Source: Nocardioides acrostichi (lineage in GTDB: Bacteria > Actinomycetota > Actinomycetes > Propionibacteriales > Nocardioidaceae). Taken from it: a DNA stretch of 64,000 bases. The stretch covers positions 100,109 through 164,108 of the forward strand of contig NZ_JADIVZ010000009.1 in the NCBI RefSeq assembly GCF_015319165.1, given 5' to 3'. Below are positions 25,942 to 34,140 of the stretch, one piece after another (positions within the stretch are counted from its first letter, which is position 1; each line of letters opens with the position of its first letter). A program made the position numbers and the translations under genes. The notes below the pieces were generated by a model. The model did not search any database. It was not told the origin of the DNA and saw only the letters and a list, made by a program, of their open reading frames with translations.

Positions 25942-27194
25942 GCGTTCACTCCATCCGGGTCGAGGTCGGCGACGTCGAGATCGGGCAGCACGTGCCCCAT
26001 CCGGTCACGCTTGGTGGTGAGGTAGGCGAGATTGTGGTCGTTGGGGTGCGGGGTGAGCGGCACTCGCTCGGTGACGGTGATGCCGAACTCCTCGAGGCTG
26101 CTGATCTTGTCGGGATTGTTGGTCATCAGTCGCACCGAGCCGACCCCGAGGTCGCGCAGGATCTGCGTGGCGGTGCCGTAGTGGCGGGCATCGGCCGGGA
26201 GCCCGAGGTCGAGGTTGGCATCGACGGTGTCGCGGCCGCCGTCTTGGAGTTGATAGGCCTGGAGCTTGGCGAGCAGCCCGATGCCACGACCCTCGTGGCC
26301 GCGCAGGTAGATCACCACACCGCGACCCTCCGCGACGACCCGCTCGAGCGCCTCGTCGAGCTGTGGCCCGCAGTCGCAGCGGTAACTGCCGAGCACGTCA
26401 CCGGTCAGGCACTCCGAGTGCACCCGGGTGAGCACCGGCTCGCCGTCCGTGAGCGCCTCGGGGTCGCCGTGCACGAGCGCCACGTGCTCGGAGCCGTCGA
26501 CGGTGATCCGGTAGCCGTAGGCGGTGAACTCCCCGGCCCGGGTGGGCAACCGGGTGACGGCCTGACGCTGCACCAGCGTCTCGTGGCGACGCCGGTAGCG
26601 CACCAGATCCTCGATCGAGATCATCGCGATGCCGTGCTCGTCGGCGAACGCGCGCAGCTCGGGTGCTCGCTTCATGGTGCCGTCGTCGTTGACGACCTCG
26701 ACGAGCACGCCCGCCGGGGTCAGGCCCGCCAGCCGGGCCAGGTCGACCGCGGCCTCGGTGTGCCCGCGTCGCACGAGCACGCCGCCCTCGCGGTAGCGCA
26801 GCGGCAGCACGTGACCGGGCCGGGTGAGCTCCCATGCCTCGGTGGCCGAGTCGGCCAGCACCCGGGCGGTGTGTGCCCGGTCGGCGGCGGAGATGCCGGT
26901 GCTGACGCCATCGCGAGCGTCGACGGTGATCGTGTACGCCGTGCGGTAGGCGTCCTTGTTGTGCGGGGTCATCAGCGGGATCTCGAGCCGATCGAGCATG
27001 TCGCCGGGCATGGGCACGCAGATCACGCCGCTGGAGTGCCGGATGGTCCAGGCCATCAGCTCGGGCGTCGCCTTCGACGCCGCGAAGATGATGTCGCCCT
27101 CGTTCTCCCGGGTCTCGTCGTCGACGACGACCACGGCCTTGCCGGCGCCGATGTCGGCGATCGCGCGCTCGACGGGGTCAAGTCGGACGGTCAT
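25938..27194 (-). CDS. ribBA: Bifunctional 3,4-dihydroxy-2-butanone 4-phosphate synthase / GTP cyclohydrolase II
   Basis: 418 aa. Residues ~1-205 are RibB ([27 protein letters not shown]), which makes the 4-carbon unit from ribulose-5-phosphate. Residues ~206-400 are RibA, with zinc-binding cysteines in [18 protein letters not shown], the [12 protein letters not shown] loop and [17 protein letters not shown], which opens GTP. Both active sites look intact. It starts three bases after the ribE stop. Confidence 0.95.
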   Translation of the reverse strand: MTVRLDPVERAIADIGAGKAVVVVDDETRENEGDIIFAASKATPELMAWTIRHSSGVICVPMPGDMLDRLEIPLMTPHNKDAYRTAYTITVDARDGVSTGISAADRAHTARVLADSATEAWELTRPGHVLPLRYREGGVLVRRGHTEAAVDLARLAGLTPAGVLVEVVNDDGTMKRAPELRAFADEHGIAMISIEDLVRYRRRHETLVQRQAVTRLPTRAGEFTAYGYRITVDGSEHVALVHGDPEALTDGEPVLTRVHSECLTGDVLGSYRCDCGPQLDEALERVVAEGRGVVIYLRGHEGRGIGLLAKLQAYQLQDGGRDTVDANLDLGLPADARHYGTATQILRDLGVGSVRLMTNNPDKISSLEEFGITVTERVPLTPHPNDHNLAYLTTKRDRMGHVLPDLDVADLDPDGVNA

Positions 27195-27197
27195 GGG

Positions 27198-27806
27198 TCA
27201 GTTCTCCTTCTGCGAGAGGTACGGCAGCGCGAGCTTCTCGACGTGCTTGGCGATGACGTCGACCTCGAGGTTGACGGCGTCCCCGGCTTCGCGGAAGCCC
27301 AGGGTGGTGCGGGCGAGCGTCTCGGGGATGAGGCTGACGGTGAGGCTGGTGTCCGTGACGTCGACGACGGTGAGGCTGATGCCGTCGATGGTGATCGAGC
27401 CCTTCTCGACCACGTAGCGGGTCAGGGCCGGTGGCACCGCGATCTCGACCACGGTCCAGTGCTCGCTCGGCGTGCGGCGGCCGATCGAGCCGACGCCGTC
27501 GACGTGGCCCTGCACGATGTGGCCGCCCAGCCGCTTGTCGGCGGTGACGGCACGTTCGAGATTGACCCGGTCACCGACGCGGACCGTGCCGAGCGAGGTC
27601 TTGTCGAGCGACTCGCGCATCACGTCGGCGGTCCAGGTGCGGCCCTCGATCGAGACGACCGTGAGGCAGCAGCCGTTGACGGCGATCGAGTCGCCGAGGC
27701 CGGTGCCCTCGAGCACCACGTCGGCGGCGATGCGCAGCCGGATGGCGTCGGTCAGGTCGTCGATGGCGCTGACGGTGCCGAGTTCCTCGACGATGCCGGT
27801 GAACAT
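27198..27806 (-). CDS. ribE: Riboflavin synthase, alpha chain
   Basis: 202 aa. It dismutates two lumazines to riboflavin. The two lumazine-binding repeats each begin with a characteristic motif: MFTGIVEELG in the first and GHIVQGHVDGVG in the second. The ATG at 27806 giving MFTGIVEE is preferred over a GTG one codon upstream, since it matches the family start exactly and overlaps the ribD stop (ATGA). Confidence 0.94.
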   Translation of the reverse strand: MFTGIVEELGTVSAIDDLTDAIRLRIAADVVLEGTGLGDSIAVNGCCLTVVSIEGRTWTADVMRESLDKTSLGTVRVGDRVNLERAVTADKRLGGHIVQGHVDGVGSIGRRTPSEHWTVVEIAVPPALTRYVVEKGSITIDGISLTVVDVTDTSLTVSLIPETLARTTLGFREAGDAVNLEVDVIAKHVEKLALPYLSQKEN

Positions 27807-28885
27807 CACTCACGCTCCTGGTGGTCGGCGGGGTGCTGCGGGGTCAGGATGAAACGCACGTTGGGCTCCTCGCCCTCGACGACGGGTTCGAGTACGACGA
27901 CATCGGCCACCCGGGGCCGGAACGCCTCGGCGAGGGTGCCGATTCCGAGGTCGGCGACCGAGGAGAGGCCGGCGCCGAGGAAGAAGGGCGCGACGTAGCA
28001 GACGATCTCGTCGACGAGCCCGGCCCGCACGAACGCGGCGGCGAGCGTGGGGCCGCCCTCGAGGAACACGTGCTGGCGACCCCGCGCCCACAACTGTGCG
28101 AGCGCCTCGCGCGGGTCGCGGGTGCGCAGGAGCACGGTCTGGGCGTCGGAGTTGAGCACGCGGCGGTCGGCCGGCAGGTCGCGCCGCCCCATCACCGCGC
28201 GCAGCGGCTGGACGGCGAGGGGCCGGTCCTCGGCGTCGCGCACGGTGAGCAGCGGGTCGTCGACCAGCACGGTGCCGGTGCCGACGAGCATCGTGTCGCA
28301 CAGCGCGCGCAGCCGGTGCGTGTCGCGTCGTGCAGCCGTGCCGGAGACCCACCGACTGGTGCCGTCGGCGGCCGCGCTGCGTCCGTCGAGCGTGGCGGCG
28401 AGCTTCCACGTGACGAACGGGCGCTGCTCGGCGCGCGCCACGTCGTAGACCCGCTTGAGAGCCGCCGCCTCGTCGGCCAGCAGTCCGGAGACGACCTCGA
28501 TGCCCGCGGCCTCGAGCCGGGCCTGGCCGCCGGCCGCGGTGGGGTTGGCGTCGGGCTCGGCGAACACCACGCGGCGCACCCCGGCCGCGATCAGCGCCTG
28601 GGTGCACGGGCCGGTGCGGCCGGTGTGGTCGCAGGGCTCGAGGGTGACCACGGCCGTGGTGCCGGCTGCCGAGTCGGCCGCCGCGGCCAGGGCGGCGGCC
28701 TCGGCGTGCGGGGTGCCGGGCCCGGCGTGGAACCCCTCGGCGATCGTGCGGCCGGCGTCGTCGAGCAGCACGCAGCCCACGCGGCGGGTGTCGGCCACCA
28801 TCGGCACGCCCGGCGTCGCCGCGAGCGCGAGCGCACGCCTCATGGCGGCCGCCTCGGTTGCGGTGGTGCCGGCTGTGCTGGTCAT
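27806..28885 (-). CDS. ribD: Bifunctional riboflavin deaminase/reductase
   Basis: 359 aa. The N-terminal ~150 residues are a zinc deaminase (HAEAAAL, then PCDHTGRTGPC). The remainder is the reductase domain (TWKLAATLDGRSAA, DPLLTVRD, LEGGPTLAAAFVRAGLVDE). Together they convert the pyrimidine produced by RibA. ATG at 28885 has AGGACG 7 nt before it. An FMN riboswitch precedes the gene, so the whole rib operon is expected to be shut off by FMN. Confidence 0.94.
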   Translation of the reverse strand: MTSTAGTTATEAAAMRRALALAATPGVPMVADTRRVGCVLLDDAGRTIAEGFHAGPGTPHAEAAALAAAADSAAGTTAVVTLEPCDHTGRTGPCTQALIAAGVRRVVFAEPDANPTAAGGQARLEAAGIEVVSGLLADEAAALKRVYDVARAEQRPFVTWKLAATLDGRSAAADGTSRWVSGTAARRDTHRLRALCDTMLVGTGTVLVDDPLLTVRDAEDRPLAVQPLRAVMGRRDLPADRRVLNSDAQTVLLRTRDPREALAQLWARGRQHVFLEGGPTLAAAFVRAGLVDEIVCYVAPFFLGAGLSSVADLGIGTLAEAFRPRVADVVVLEPVVEGEEPNVRFILTPQHPADHQERE

Positions 28886-28892
28886 GGTGCGT

Positions 28893-28898
28893 CGTCCT
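28893..28898 (-). promoter_or_regulatory. ribD ribosome binding site, complementary to an upstream anti-Shine-Dalgarno
   Basis: AGGACG lies 7 nt before the ribD ATG. CGTCCT at 28953-28958, between riboswitch and gene, is its exact complement. The same bases can also take part in the hairpin GCCGTC-CTCC-GACGGC at 28945-28960. Confidence 0.55.
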
Positions 28899-28944
28899 GG
28901 TCCGGTCGGGCTCACGGACTCCGGGGGACGGCGGGCGCGTCGCG

Positions 28945-28960
28945 GCCGTCGGAGGACGGC
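28945..28960 (-). promoter_or_regulatory. Expression-platform hairpin of the FMN riboswitch
   Basis: In RNA sense GCCGTC-CTCC-GACGGC forms a 6-bp stem. The GACGGC arm (28945-28950) can alternatively pair with a second GCCGTC at 28927-28932, so two exclusive folds are possible. The hairpin contains the anti-Shine-Dalgarno CGTCCT. No T-run follows, which favours control of translation over termination. Confidence 0.45.
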
Positions 28961-28977
28961 GGCGAGCATGACCGCTG

Positions 28978-29101
28978 CGTGCGCTTCCCATCCGGACTCT
29001 CACCGTCGGTCCAGGAGTTCCACCTGGTCAACCGGTCACTGGCTGTGACCGGGTCGCGGACTTTCACCGCCGGCTCGGAATTACACCGACCCCAGAGCAC
29101 G
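28978..29101 (-). ncRNA. FMN riboswitch (RFN element)
   Basis: In minus-strand sense the conserved blocks appear in order: GGGGTCGGTGTAATTCCGAG, CCGGCGGTGAAAGTCCGCGA, a variable stem (GGTCACAGCCAGTGACC), then GGTGGAACTCC, ACCGACGGTGAGAGTCCGGA and TGGGAAGC. The closing helix P1 is formed by CGTGC (29097-29101) with GCACG (28978-28982). This is the standard RFN architecture. It binds FMN and controls ribD and the genes behind it. Confidence 0.93.
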
Positions 29102-29259
29102 CGAGCATGTTCACTCGTCGGTGCCATTGAACCACGGAAGCGCACGAGCCTCCCGGACTGCTCGGCGTCGAGCCGTTGTGAATCACACCACGCGCCACTC
29201 CCCCGACCCGCACGCCGAAGGACTCACCTCGCCCACGGTGCCGGCGGCGCAGGCCGCTC
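29102..29259. other. 158-nt gap between rpe and the FMN riboswitch
   Basis: It should hold the rib operon promoter, reading leftward. I see no TANNNT box at a convincing place. An inverted repeat GTTCA/TGAAC (29109-29113 with 29128-29132) is present. No gene is supported here. Confidence 0.4.
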
Positions 29260-29913
29260 TCAGCCGGCAGCGGCGGCGCGCAGCGCCTCGATCATCGCGT
29301 CCGGGTCGTCGGCGGAGTACACGGCCGAGCCGGCGACGAAGGTGTCGGCACCGGCCTCGGCGCAGCGCTCGATGGTCTCCAGCGAGACGCCGCCGTCGAC
29401 CTGGAGCCAGGTCTCGACGCCGTGCTTGTCCATGAGCGCCCGAGCCCGGCGGATCTTGGGCAGCACCAGGTCGAGGAACTTCTGGCCGCCGAAGCCGGGC
29501 TCGACGGTCATCAGCAGCAGCATGTCGAGCTCGGGCAGCAGATCCTCGTACGGCTCCACCGGCGTGGCCGGCTTGAGCGCCATGCTGGCGCGCGCCCCGG
29601 CGGCGCGGATCTCCCGCGCCAGCCGCACCGGCGCCTGGGCCGCCTCGACGTGGAAGGTCACCGACCCGCAGCCGGCCTCGGCGTACGTCGGCGCGTGGCG
29701 GTCGGCGTCGGTGATCATCAAGTGCGCGTCGAGCGGGATGTCGGTGCTGCGTGCCAGCGCCTCGACCATCGTCGGGCCGAACGTCAGGTTCGGCACGAAA
29801 TGGTTGTCCATCACGTCGACGTGTACCCAGTCGGCACTCGGGATGCGCGCGACCTCGGCACCCAGGGCCGCGAAGTCGGCGTTGAGGATGCTCGGCGTGA
29901 TCTGGATGCCCAT
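29260..29913 (-). CDS. rpe: Ribulose-phosphate 3-epimerase
   Basis: 217 aa. It interconverts ribulose-5-phosphate and xylulose-5-phosphate in the pentose phosphate pathway; ribulose-5-phosphate is also the substrate of RibB nearby. Motifs: [33 protein letters not shown] with the metal His and Asp, [16 protein letters not shown], and LQVDGGV. AGAGGA lies before the ATG at 29913. It is 35 nt downstream of the crotonase gene and may be co-transcribed with it. Confidence 0.95.
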   Translation of the reverse strand: MGIQITPSILNADFAALGAEVARIPSADWVHVDVMDNHFVPNLTFGPTMVEALARSTDIPLDAHLMITDADRHAPTYAEAGCGSVTFHVEAAQAPVRLAREIRAAGARASMALKPATPVEPYEDLLPELDMLLLMTVEPGFGGQKFLDLVLPKIRRARALMDKHGVETWLQVDGGVSLETIERCAEAGADTFVAGSAVYSADDPDAMIEALRAAAAG

Positions 29914-29948
29914 GGGTCGTGATCCTCTCAGGCGCGGCGCCGGGAGAC

Positions 29949-30773
29949 TCAGCGGCCCTGGAACACCGGAGCGCGCTTCTCGAGGAACGCGCGCGGGCCT
30001 TCCTTGGCGTCCTCGGTGGCCATCGTGGCGTAGCCCAGCGGCATCTCGATCTCGAAGGCCTCTTCCTCGGGCATCGTCTCGGTCTGGCGGAGCACGGCGA
30101 GGATGTTGCGCACCGCGACGGGGCCGTTGGCCGCGATCCGCTCGGCGATCTGGCGGGCCTTGGCCAGCGCCTGACCGTCGGGCACGACGTGGTTGATGAG
30201 CCCGAGCTCGTGGGCACGCGGCGCGGTGATGTCGTCGCCGGCCAGCAGCATCTCGGCGGCCACGGCGTACCCCATCTGGCGGCGCAGTCGAACGGCGGAG
30301 CCGGCCATCGGGAACAGTCCGCGCTGCACCTCCGTGACGCCGAAGACGGTGCTCTCTCCGGCCACCCGGATGTCGGTTCCCTGCAGGATCTCGGTGCCAC
30401 CGGCCCGGGCCACACCCTCGGCGGCGAGGATGATCGGCTTCGTGGGCCGGTAGGTCTTGAGGTAGGCCTTGAGCGAGATGTCGGGGCTCTCCACGAGCCG
30501 CGTGATCCACTCGTTGTCCTTCGCGCCCTGGTTCAGCCGAGCGATCTCACCGAGGTCCATGCCGGCGCAGAAGACCGAGCCCTTGCCGGTGAGGATCGCG
30601 ACCCGCAGGTCGTCGTCCTCGTCGAGGCGCACCCACGCGTCGTAGAGGCGGCAGAGCACCTCGGCGTTCGTGGCGTTGCGCTTCTCGGGGCGGTTGAGCG
30701 TGACGGTCAGGACGGGACCGTCGGCCTCGACGAGGACGAGCGGCTCGGCTGCGGGTGCGCTGTTGTCGGACAC
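29949..30773 (-). CDS. Enoyl-CoA hydratase/isomerase family protein (crotonase)
   Basis: 274 aa from the GTG at 30773. Crotonase fold: [18 protein letters not shown], the oxyanion segment [19 protein letters not shown], and [18 protein letters not shown]. The second active-site region reads [20 protein letters not shown]; the Glu of the E-x-x-x-G-x-x-P pattern is present. Likely acts on acyl-CoA, exact role unknown. An ATG four codons upstream is possible, but TATGGT 7 nt before the GTG fits the leaderless pattern used by neighbouring genes. Confidence 0.82.
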   Translation of the reverse strand: MSDNSAPAAEPLVLVEADGPVLTVTLNRPEKRNATNAEVLCRLYDAWVRLDEDDDLRVAILTGKGSVFCAGMDLGEIARLNQGAKDNEWITRLVESPDISLKAYLKTYRPTKPIILAAEGVARAGGTEILQGTDIRVAGESTVFGVTEVQRGLFPMAGSAVRLRRQMGYAVAAEMLLAGDDITAPRAHELGLINHVVPDGQALAKARQIAERIAANGPVAVRNILAVLRQTETMPEEEAFEIEMPLGYATMATEDAKEGPRAFLEKRAPVFQGR

Positions 30774-30780
30774 GCCCGTG

Positions 30781-30786
30781 ACCATA
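30781..30786 (-). promoter_or_regulatory. -10 box, leaderless promoter of the crotonase-rpe unit
   Basis: TATGGT on the minus strand, 7 nt before the GTG at 30773. It overlaps an alternative ATG, which argues for the GTG start. Confidence 0.4.
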
Positions 30787-30825
30787 CAGTCCAGGACTTG
30801 TGTATGGCGACGCCGTGACCCGGGC

Positions 30826-31263
30826 TCAGGCGTCGGGATCCTCGCGGCTCAACGACACCTCGAGCTGCTCGACCTCACAGCCGAGCTCCTGGAGAGCGCG
30901 CACGATGGCGATCGCGATGTTGGGCGCGCGCTGCAGCGGCGCATCGCGGATCCAGGTGAGCAGCTCGTCGCTCCACGGCCGCTGCCAGCCGGTGCGCTCG
31001 AGGTAGGCCTCCTGCTCCGGCGTCATCGGCCAGTCCCCGCCGAACGAGGTGGAGCCGACGACCTCGGCCACGAGCTCGTTGCGGGTGGCCGTCACCATGG
31101 CGTAGCGGCGAGGCCCGGCGGACGACGCCGCCCTGGCCCGGCCGAAGAGACCCTTCTTGGCGGGCGTCGGTGGGGCGTCGCCGATGGTGAGCACATCGCC
31201 GAGGTCGAGCGCCAGCAGGGTACTGGTGAGCCGCCGGTTGACGTCGTCCCAGGTGCCTCTCAC
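30826..31263 (-). CDS. Hypothetical protein, TY-Chap/YbjN-like, coupled to the LigD polymerase gene
   Basis: 145 aa. The middle segment ELVAEVVGSTSFGGDWPMTP followed by EQEAYLERTGWQRPW resembles the actinobacterial TY-Chap N-terminal domain (YbjN/type-III-chaperone fold), a resemblance I judge by eye. GTG at 31263 overlaps the ligD stop by four bases (GTGA), so it is co-translated with the DNA polymerase. Whether it works with it is unknown. Confidence 0.55.
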   Translation of the reverse strand: MRGTWDDVNRRLTSTLLALDLGDVLTIGDAPPTPAKKGLFGRARAASSAGPRRYAMVTATRNELVAEVVGSTSFGGDWPMTPEQEAYLERTGWQRPWSDELLTWIRDAPLQRAPNIAIAIVRALQELGCEVEQLEVSLSREDPDA

Positions 31264-32219
31264 GGCTGGTCCTCCTCGTCGTCCCCGGTCGGGAGCTCGT
31301 CGCGCTCGGCCCACTCCAGCAGCGGGTCGATGCGCCACGGGTCGGCGTCGATGCCCTCGTGCAGGTCACCGACCTCGGCGAAGCGGGCCGGCACCGTGGC
31401 GATGGTGAAGTCGCGCGGGTCGGCGTCGTCGATCTCCTCCCACCGTACGGGCGTCGACACCCGGGCGTCGGGGAGGCCGCGCACGGAGTAGGCGGCCGCG
31501 ATCGTGTGGTCGCGGGTGTTCTGGTTGTAGTCGACGAAGACGGCGGCCGGGTCGCGGTCCTTGCGCCACCAGGTGAGGTCGACCAGCCCGTGCGCACGGC
31601 GTTCGACCTCTCGGGCGAACGCGTGCGCCGCGCGCCTGACGTCTGCGAAGCCGTGCTCGGGCGTGATGCGCACGTACACGTGCAGCCCCTTGCTGCCACT
31701 GGTCTTCGGATAGCCCGTGACGCCCAGCTCGTCGAGCACCTCGTGAACGATGCCGGCCACGCGGCGTACGTCGTCGTAACCGCACTGCGGACCGGGGTCG
31801 AGGTCGATGCGCCACTCGTCGGGCCGCTCGGTGTGCCCGCGGCGGCTGTTCCAGGGGTGGAACTCGACGGTCGACATCTGCACCGCCCAGATCACACTGC
31901 CCAGCTCGGTGACGCACAGCTCGTCGGCGGTGCGGTTCCACCGCGGGAAGTGCAGCTGCACCGTCTCGACCCACGCCGGCGCGCCTGCCGGCAGCCGCTT
32001 TTGGTGCACCTTCGGACCGGCCAGCCCCTTCGGGAACCGGTGCAGCATGCACGGGCGCTCCCACAGCGCGTTGACGATGCCCGGCCCGACCGCGAGGTAG
32101 TACTCGACGAGGTCGAGCTTCGTGGCTCCCGTCTCGGGGAAGTAGACGCGCTCGGGGTTGCTGATCCGCACCACCCGGTCGTCGACCTCGATCTCCACCG
32201 ATGGTGGCTTGGACGCCAT
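31260..32219 (-). CDS. ligD: Stand-alone LigD-type DNA polymerase/primase domain
   Basis: 319 aa, equal to the polymerase domain of LigD without ligase or nuclease domains. Such archaeo-eukaryotic-primase enzymes fill gaps and add nucleotides in non-homologous end joining. Metal-binding Asp residues lie in RIDLDPGPQ; the SGSKGLHVYVRI motif and the third Asp in VFVDYNQN are present. No ku gene is in the window; a separate ATP-dependent ligase is at 60.3 kb. The promoter is leaderless and only 8 bp from that of the divergent ATPase gene. Confidence 0.9.
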   Translation of the reverse strand: MASKPPSVEIEVDDRVVRISNPERVYFPETGATKLDLVEYYLAVGPGIVNALWERPCMLHRFPKGLAGPKVHQKRLPAGAPAWVETVQLHFPRWNRTADELCVTELGSVIWAVQMSTVEFHPWNSRRGHTERPDEWRIDLDPGPQCGYDDVRRVAGIVHEVLDELGVTGYPKTSGSKGLHVYVRITPEHGFADVRRAAHAFAREVERRAHGLVDLTWWRKDRDPAAVFVDYNQNTRDHTIAAAYSVRGLPDARVSTPVRWEEIDDADPRDFTIATVPARFAEVGDLHEGIDADPWRIDPLLEWAERDELPTGDDEEDQP

Positions 32220-32225
32220 GCCCAG

Positions 32226-32231
32226 ACCCTA
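32226..32231 (-). promoter_or_regulatory. -10 box, leaderless promoter of the ligD-type polymerase gene
   Basis: TAGGGT on the minus strand, 6 nt before the ATG at 32219. Confidence 0.55.
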
Positions 32232-32239
32232 GTGGCCGA

Positions 32240-32245
32240 TACCCT
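32240..32245 (+). promoter_or_regulatory. -10 box, leaderless promoter of the AAA ATPase gene
   Basis: TACCCT ends 6 nt before the GTG at 32252. It lies 8 bp from the opposite-strand -10 box. Confidence 0.5.
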
Positions 32246-32251
32246 GCCGAG

Positions 32252-32974
32252 GTGGACTTCGACCAACCGCCCGTCGTCCGGGTGAGCGTCGACGACGCCC
32301 GCGCGCCGCTGCCTCGCGGCGAGTGGCCGGCGAGCATCCCGGCGGTGGCACAGATGCTGCGCGAGGGGTTCGACCTGGCCCCCGGCGTCACGTTCCTGGT
32401 GGGCGAGAACGGGTCCGGCAAGTCGACGATCGTCGAGGCGGTGGCGATGGCCTACGGGCTCTCGCCGGAAGGCGGGTCGACGCAGGGGCAGTACTTTACG
32501 CACCCCACCGAGTCGCCGTTGTGGAAGGCGTTGCGCCTCCAACGCGGGATCGGCAGCGGCCGGTGGGGTTTCTTCCTGCGCGCCGAGACGATGCACGGCT
32601 GGTACACCTACCAGGCCACCGAGGCCGGCGGCGGCGACCACTGGCACCGGCTCAGCCACGGCGAGTCGTTCCTCGAGGTGCTGCGCACCCGGTTCGACTC
32701 CCCCGGCTTCTACTGCCTCGACGAGCCCGAGGCGGCGCTGTCGTTCTCCTCGACTCTGGGCCTGATGAGCACCCTGCACGAGCTGCGCGCCACCGGCGGG
32801 CAGGTGCTGTGCGCGACGCACTCCCCCGTGCTCGCCTCGCTGCCCGGTGCGCGGATCCTCGAGGTCGGCGACTGGGGGCTGCGCGAGGCGGGGTGGGAGC
32901 ACCTCGAGCTCGTGCAGCACTGGAAGGCCTACCTCGACGCCCCGGGCCGCTACCTGCGGCACGTGCTCGACTGA
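32252..32974 (+). CDS. Small AAA/ABC-type ATPase
   Basis: 240 aa. Walker A is GENGSGKSTIVEAVAMAYG and Walker B is CLDEPEAALSF; the late His in ATHSPVLASLPGA is the H-loop. The sequence is an SMC/ABC-like ATPase without the long coiled-coil insert, similar to stand-alone ATPases linked to DNA repair or overcoming-lysogenisation-like systems. Role not predictable. It is divergent from the LigD polymerase gene, with which it shares a 32-nt promoter region, hinting at joint control. Confidence 0.8.
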   Translation: MDFDQPPVVRVSVDDARAPLPRGEWPASIPAVAQMLREGFDLAPGVTFLVGENGSGKSTIVEAVAMAYGLSPEGGSTQGQYFTHPTESPLWKALRLQRGIGSGRWGFFLRAETMHGWYTYQATEAGGGDHWHRLSHGESFLEVLRTRFDSPGFYCLDEPEAALSFSSTLGLMSTLHELRATGGQVLCATHSPVLASLPGARILEVGDWGLREAGWEHLELVQHWKAYLDAPGRYLRHVLD

Positions 32975-32999
32975 GACCCACGGACTCTCGGAGAGGTCT

Positions 33000-33026
33000 G
33001 AAACATCGTGCGGGGTTGGCGGCGTC
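33000..33026 (+). promoter_or_regulatory. ECF-type promoter of the sigma factor gene, likely autoregulated
   Basis: GAAAC (33000-33004) and CGTC (33023-33026), 18 bp apart, match the ECF -35/-10 pattern. A start site 7-9 nt on would coincide with the GTG at 33035, giving a leaderless mRNA. Confidence 0.45.
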
Positions 33027-33034
33027 CTCTGGAT

Positions 33035-33523
33035 GTGACTGAAGAATTCGAGACGTTCGTCCGCGAGACGGCGCCCCGACTGCACCGCACCGCGTGGCTG
33101 CTGTGCGGCGACCACCACGCTGCCGAGGATCTCGTGCAGTCGGCCTACGCCCAGGCCTTCGCCCGGTGGCGCCGGGTCTCCCGAGCCGATGACCCGGTGG
33201 CCTACACCAGAGCGATCCTCGTCAACGCCTTCCGCTCGGTCCACCGGCTGAAGCGCTCGGGCGAGATCCCGACCGACGTCACCACCGAACGGGAGGCTCG
33301 GCCTCTCGACCCGGACCTACGCCTCGACCTCACCGCCGCGCTGGCCGCACTGCCACCGATCGACCGGTCCGTCGTCGTCCTGCGCTACTGGGATGACCTC
33401 AGCATCGCCGACACCGCCCGCCTCCTCGATCTGTCCGAGAGTGCCGTGCGCACCCGTGCTCACCGCACGCTCCAGCGCCTGCGCCCTCTCGTCGATCCGT
33501 CCTATGAAAGGGCCACCCCATGA
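33035..33523 (+). CDS. ECF RNA polymerase sigma factor, SigE family
   Basis: 162 aa. Region 2 (FVRETAPRLHRTAWLLCGDH, AAEDLVQSAYAQAFARW) and region 4 (LPPIDRSVVVLRYWDDLSIA, ESAVRTRAHRTLQRLRPLV) match the Streptomyces/Nocardioides SigE-like family. GTG at 33035 (VTEEFETFV) is preferred to the upstream GTG at 33008, since it gives the family start and coincides with the expected transcript start. The gene overlaps its partner by four bases. Confidence 0.87.
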   Translation: MTEEFETFVRETAPRLHRTAWLLCGDHHAAEDLVQSAYAQAFARWRRVSRADDPVAYTRAILVNAFRSVHRLKRSGEIPTDVTTEREARPLDPDLRLDLTAALAALPPIDRSVVVLRYWDDLSIADTARLLDLSESAVRTRAHRTLQRLRPLVDPSYERATP

Positions 33524-34140
33524 ACCAGAAGAGCGATCACCCCACCGACAGCAGACTCCGCACCGCGCTGCACGATCGCGCCCTGGCCGAGCCGGTCGAC
33601 GTCGATCGCCTCGTCGCCGGCTCGCTCACGTGCGGGCGACGACTGCGCGCGCGACGGCGCGCCACCCTGGGCGGGTCGGCGCTGGCGATCGCGGCCGTGG
33701 CAGCCGGCGTCGTGTGGCTGGTGCCGCACGAGGGCTCCGCCGAGGCCGGCTTCGCCGCCTCGCCCACCGCCGGCACCAGTGACTCGCCCACGGCGTCGTC
33801 GAGTCCGACCGCGACGCCCACCCTCCGCTCGCTCCAGGAGGTCAAGGACTCCCTCGACGCCGCGGACTACTCGCTGGCGATCGACCCGCCCGCCGGCTGG
33901 TCGTGCACCGAGCCTGCCGACGACAAGTTCACCTGCACCCAGGAGTCCACCGGCCACGCGGTGGCGGTCACCATCCGGGGCATCGCACAGCACGACGACT
34001 ACGACGGCGGGGATCCCGACAAGACGTCCTACCTGGTCACCGACGGGCACGACGGTCACTTCGCGACCCTGAACCCCTACGCGGGCGCCACCGGCGAGGA
34101 CGTGCAGACCATCGCCGAGTCCTTCACCTGGAGCTCGTGA
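33520..34140 (+). CDS. Membrane-anchored partner of the ECF sigma factor, possible anti-sigma factor
   Basis: 206 aa. A cytoplasmic N-terminus of ~48 residues ends in the basic RRLRARRRATL. One membrane helix follows (GGSALAIAAVAAGVVWLV), then a Ser/Thr/Pro linker and an outer domain of ~110 residues with two Cys (WSCTEPADDKFTCTQ). The ATG overlaps the sigma stop (ATGA). The N-terminal part lacks a clear zinc-binding HxxxCxxC motif, so the anti-sigma role rests on position and topology alone. Confidence 0.72.
   Translation: MNQKSDHPTDSRLRTALHDRALAEPVDVDRLVAGSLTCGRRLRARRRATLGGSALAIAAVAAGVVWLVPHEGSAEAGFAASPTAGTSDSPTASSSPTATPTLRSLQEVKDSLDAADYSLAIDPPAGWSCTEPADDKFTCTQESTGHAVAVTIRGIAQHDDYDGGDPDKTSYLVTDGHDGHFATLNPYAGATGEDVQTIAESFTWSS

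Noticed and set aside
29121..29435. Plus-strand open frame of 104 codons across the rpe 3' end
   Set aside because: Mostly antisense to rpe, Arg/Pro-rich, without a ribosome binding site or family resemblance.
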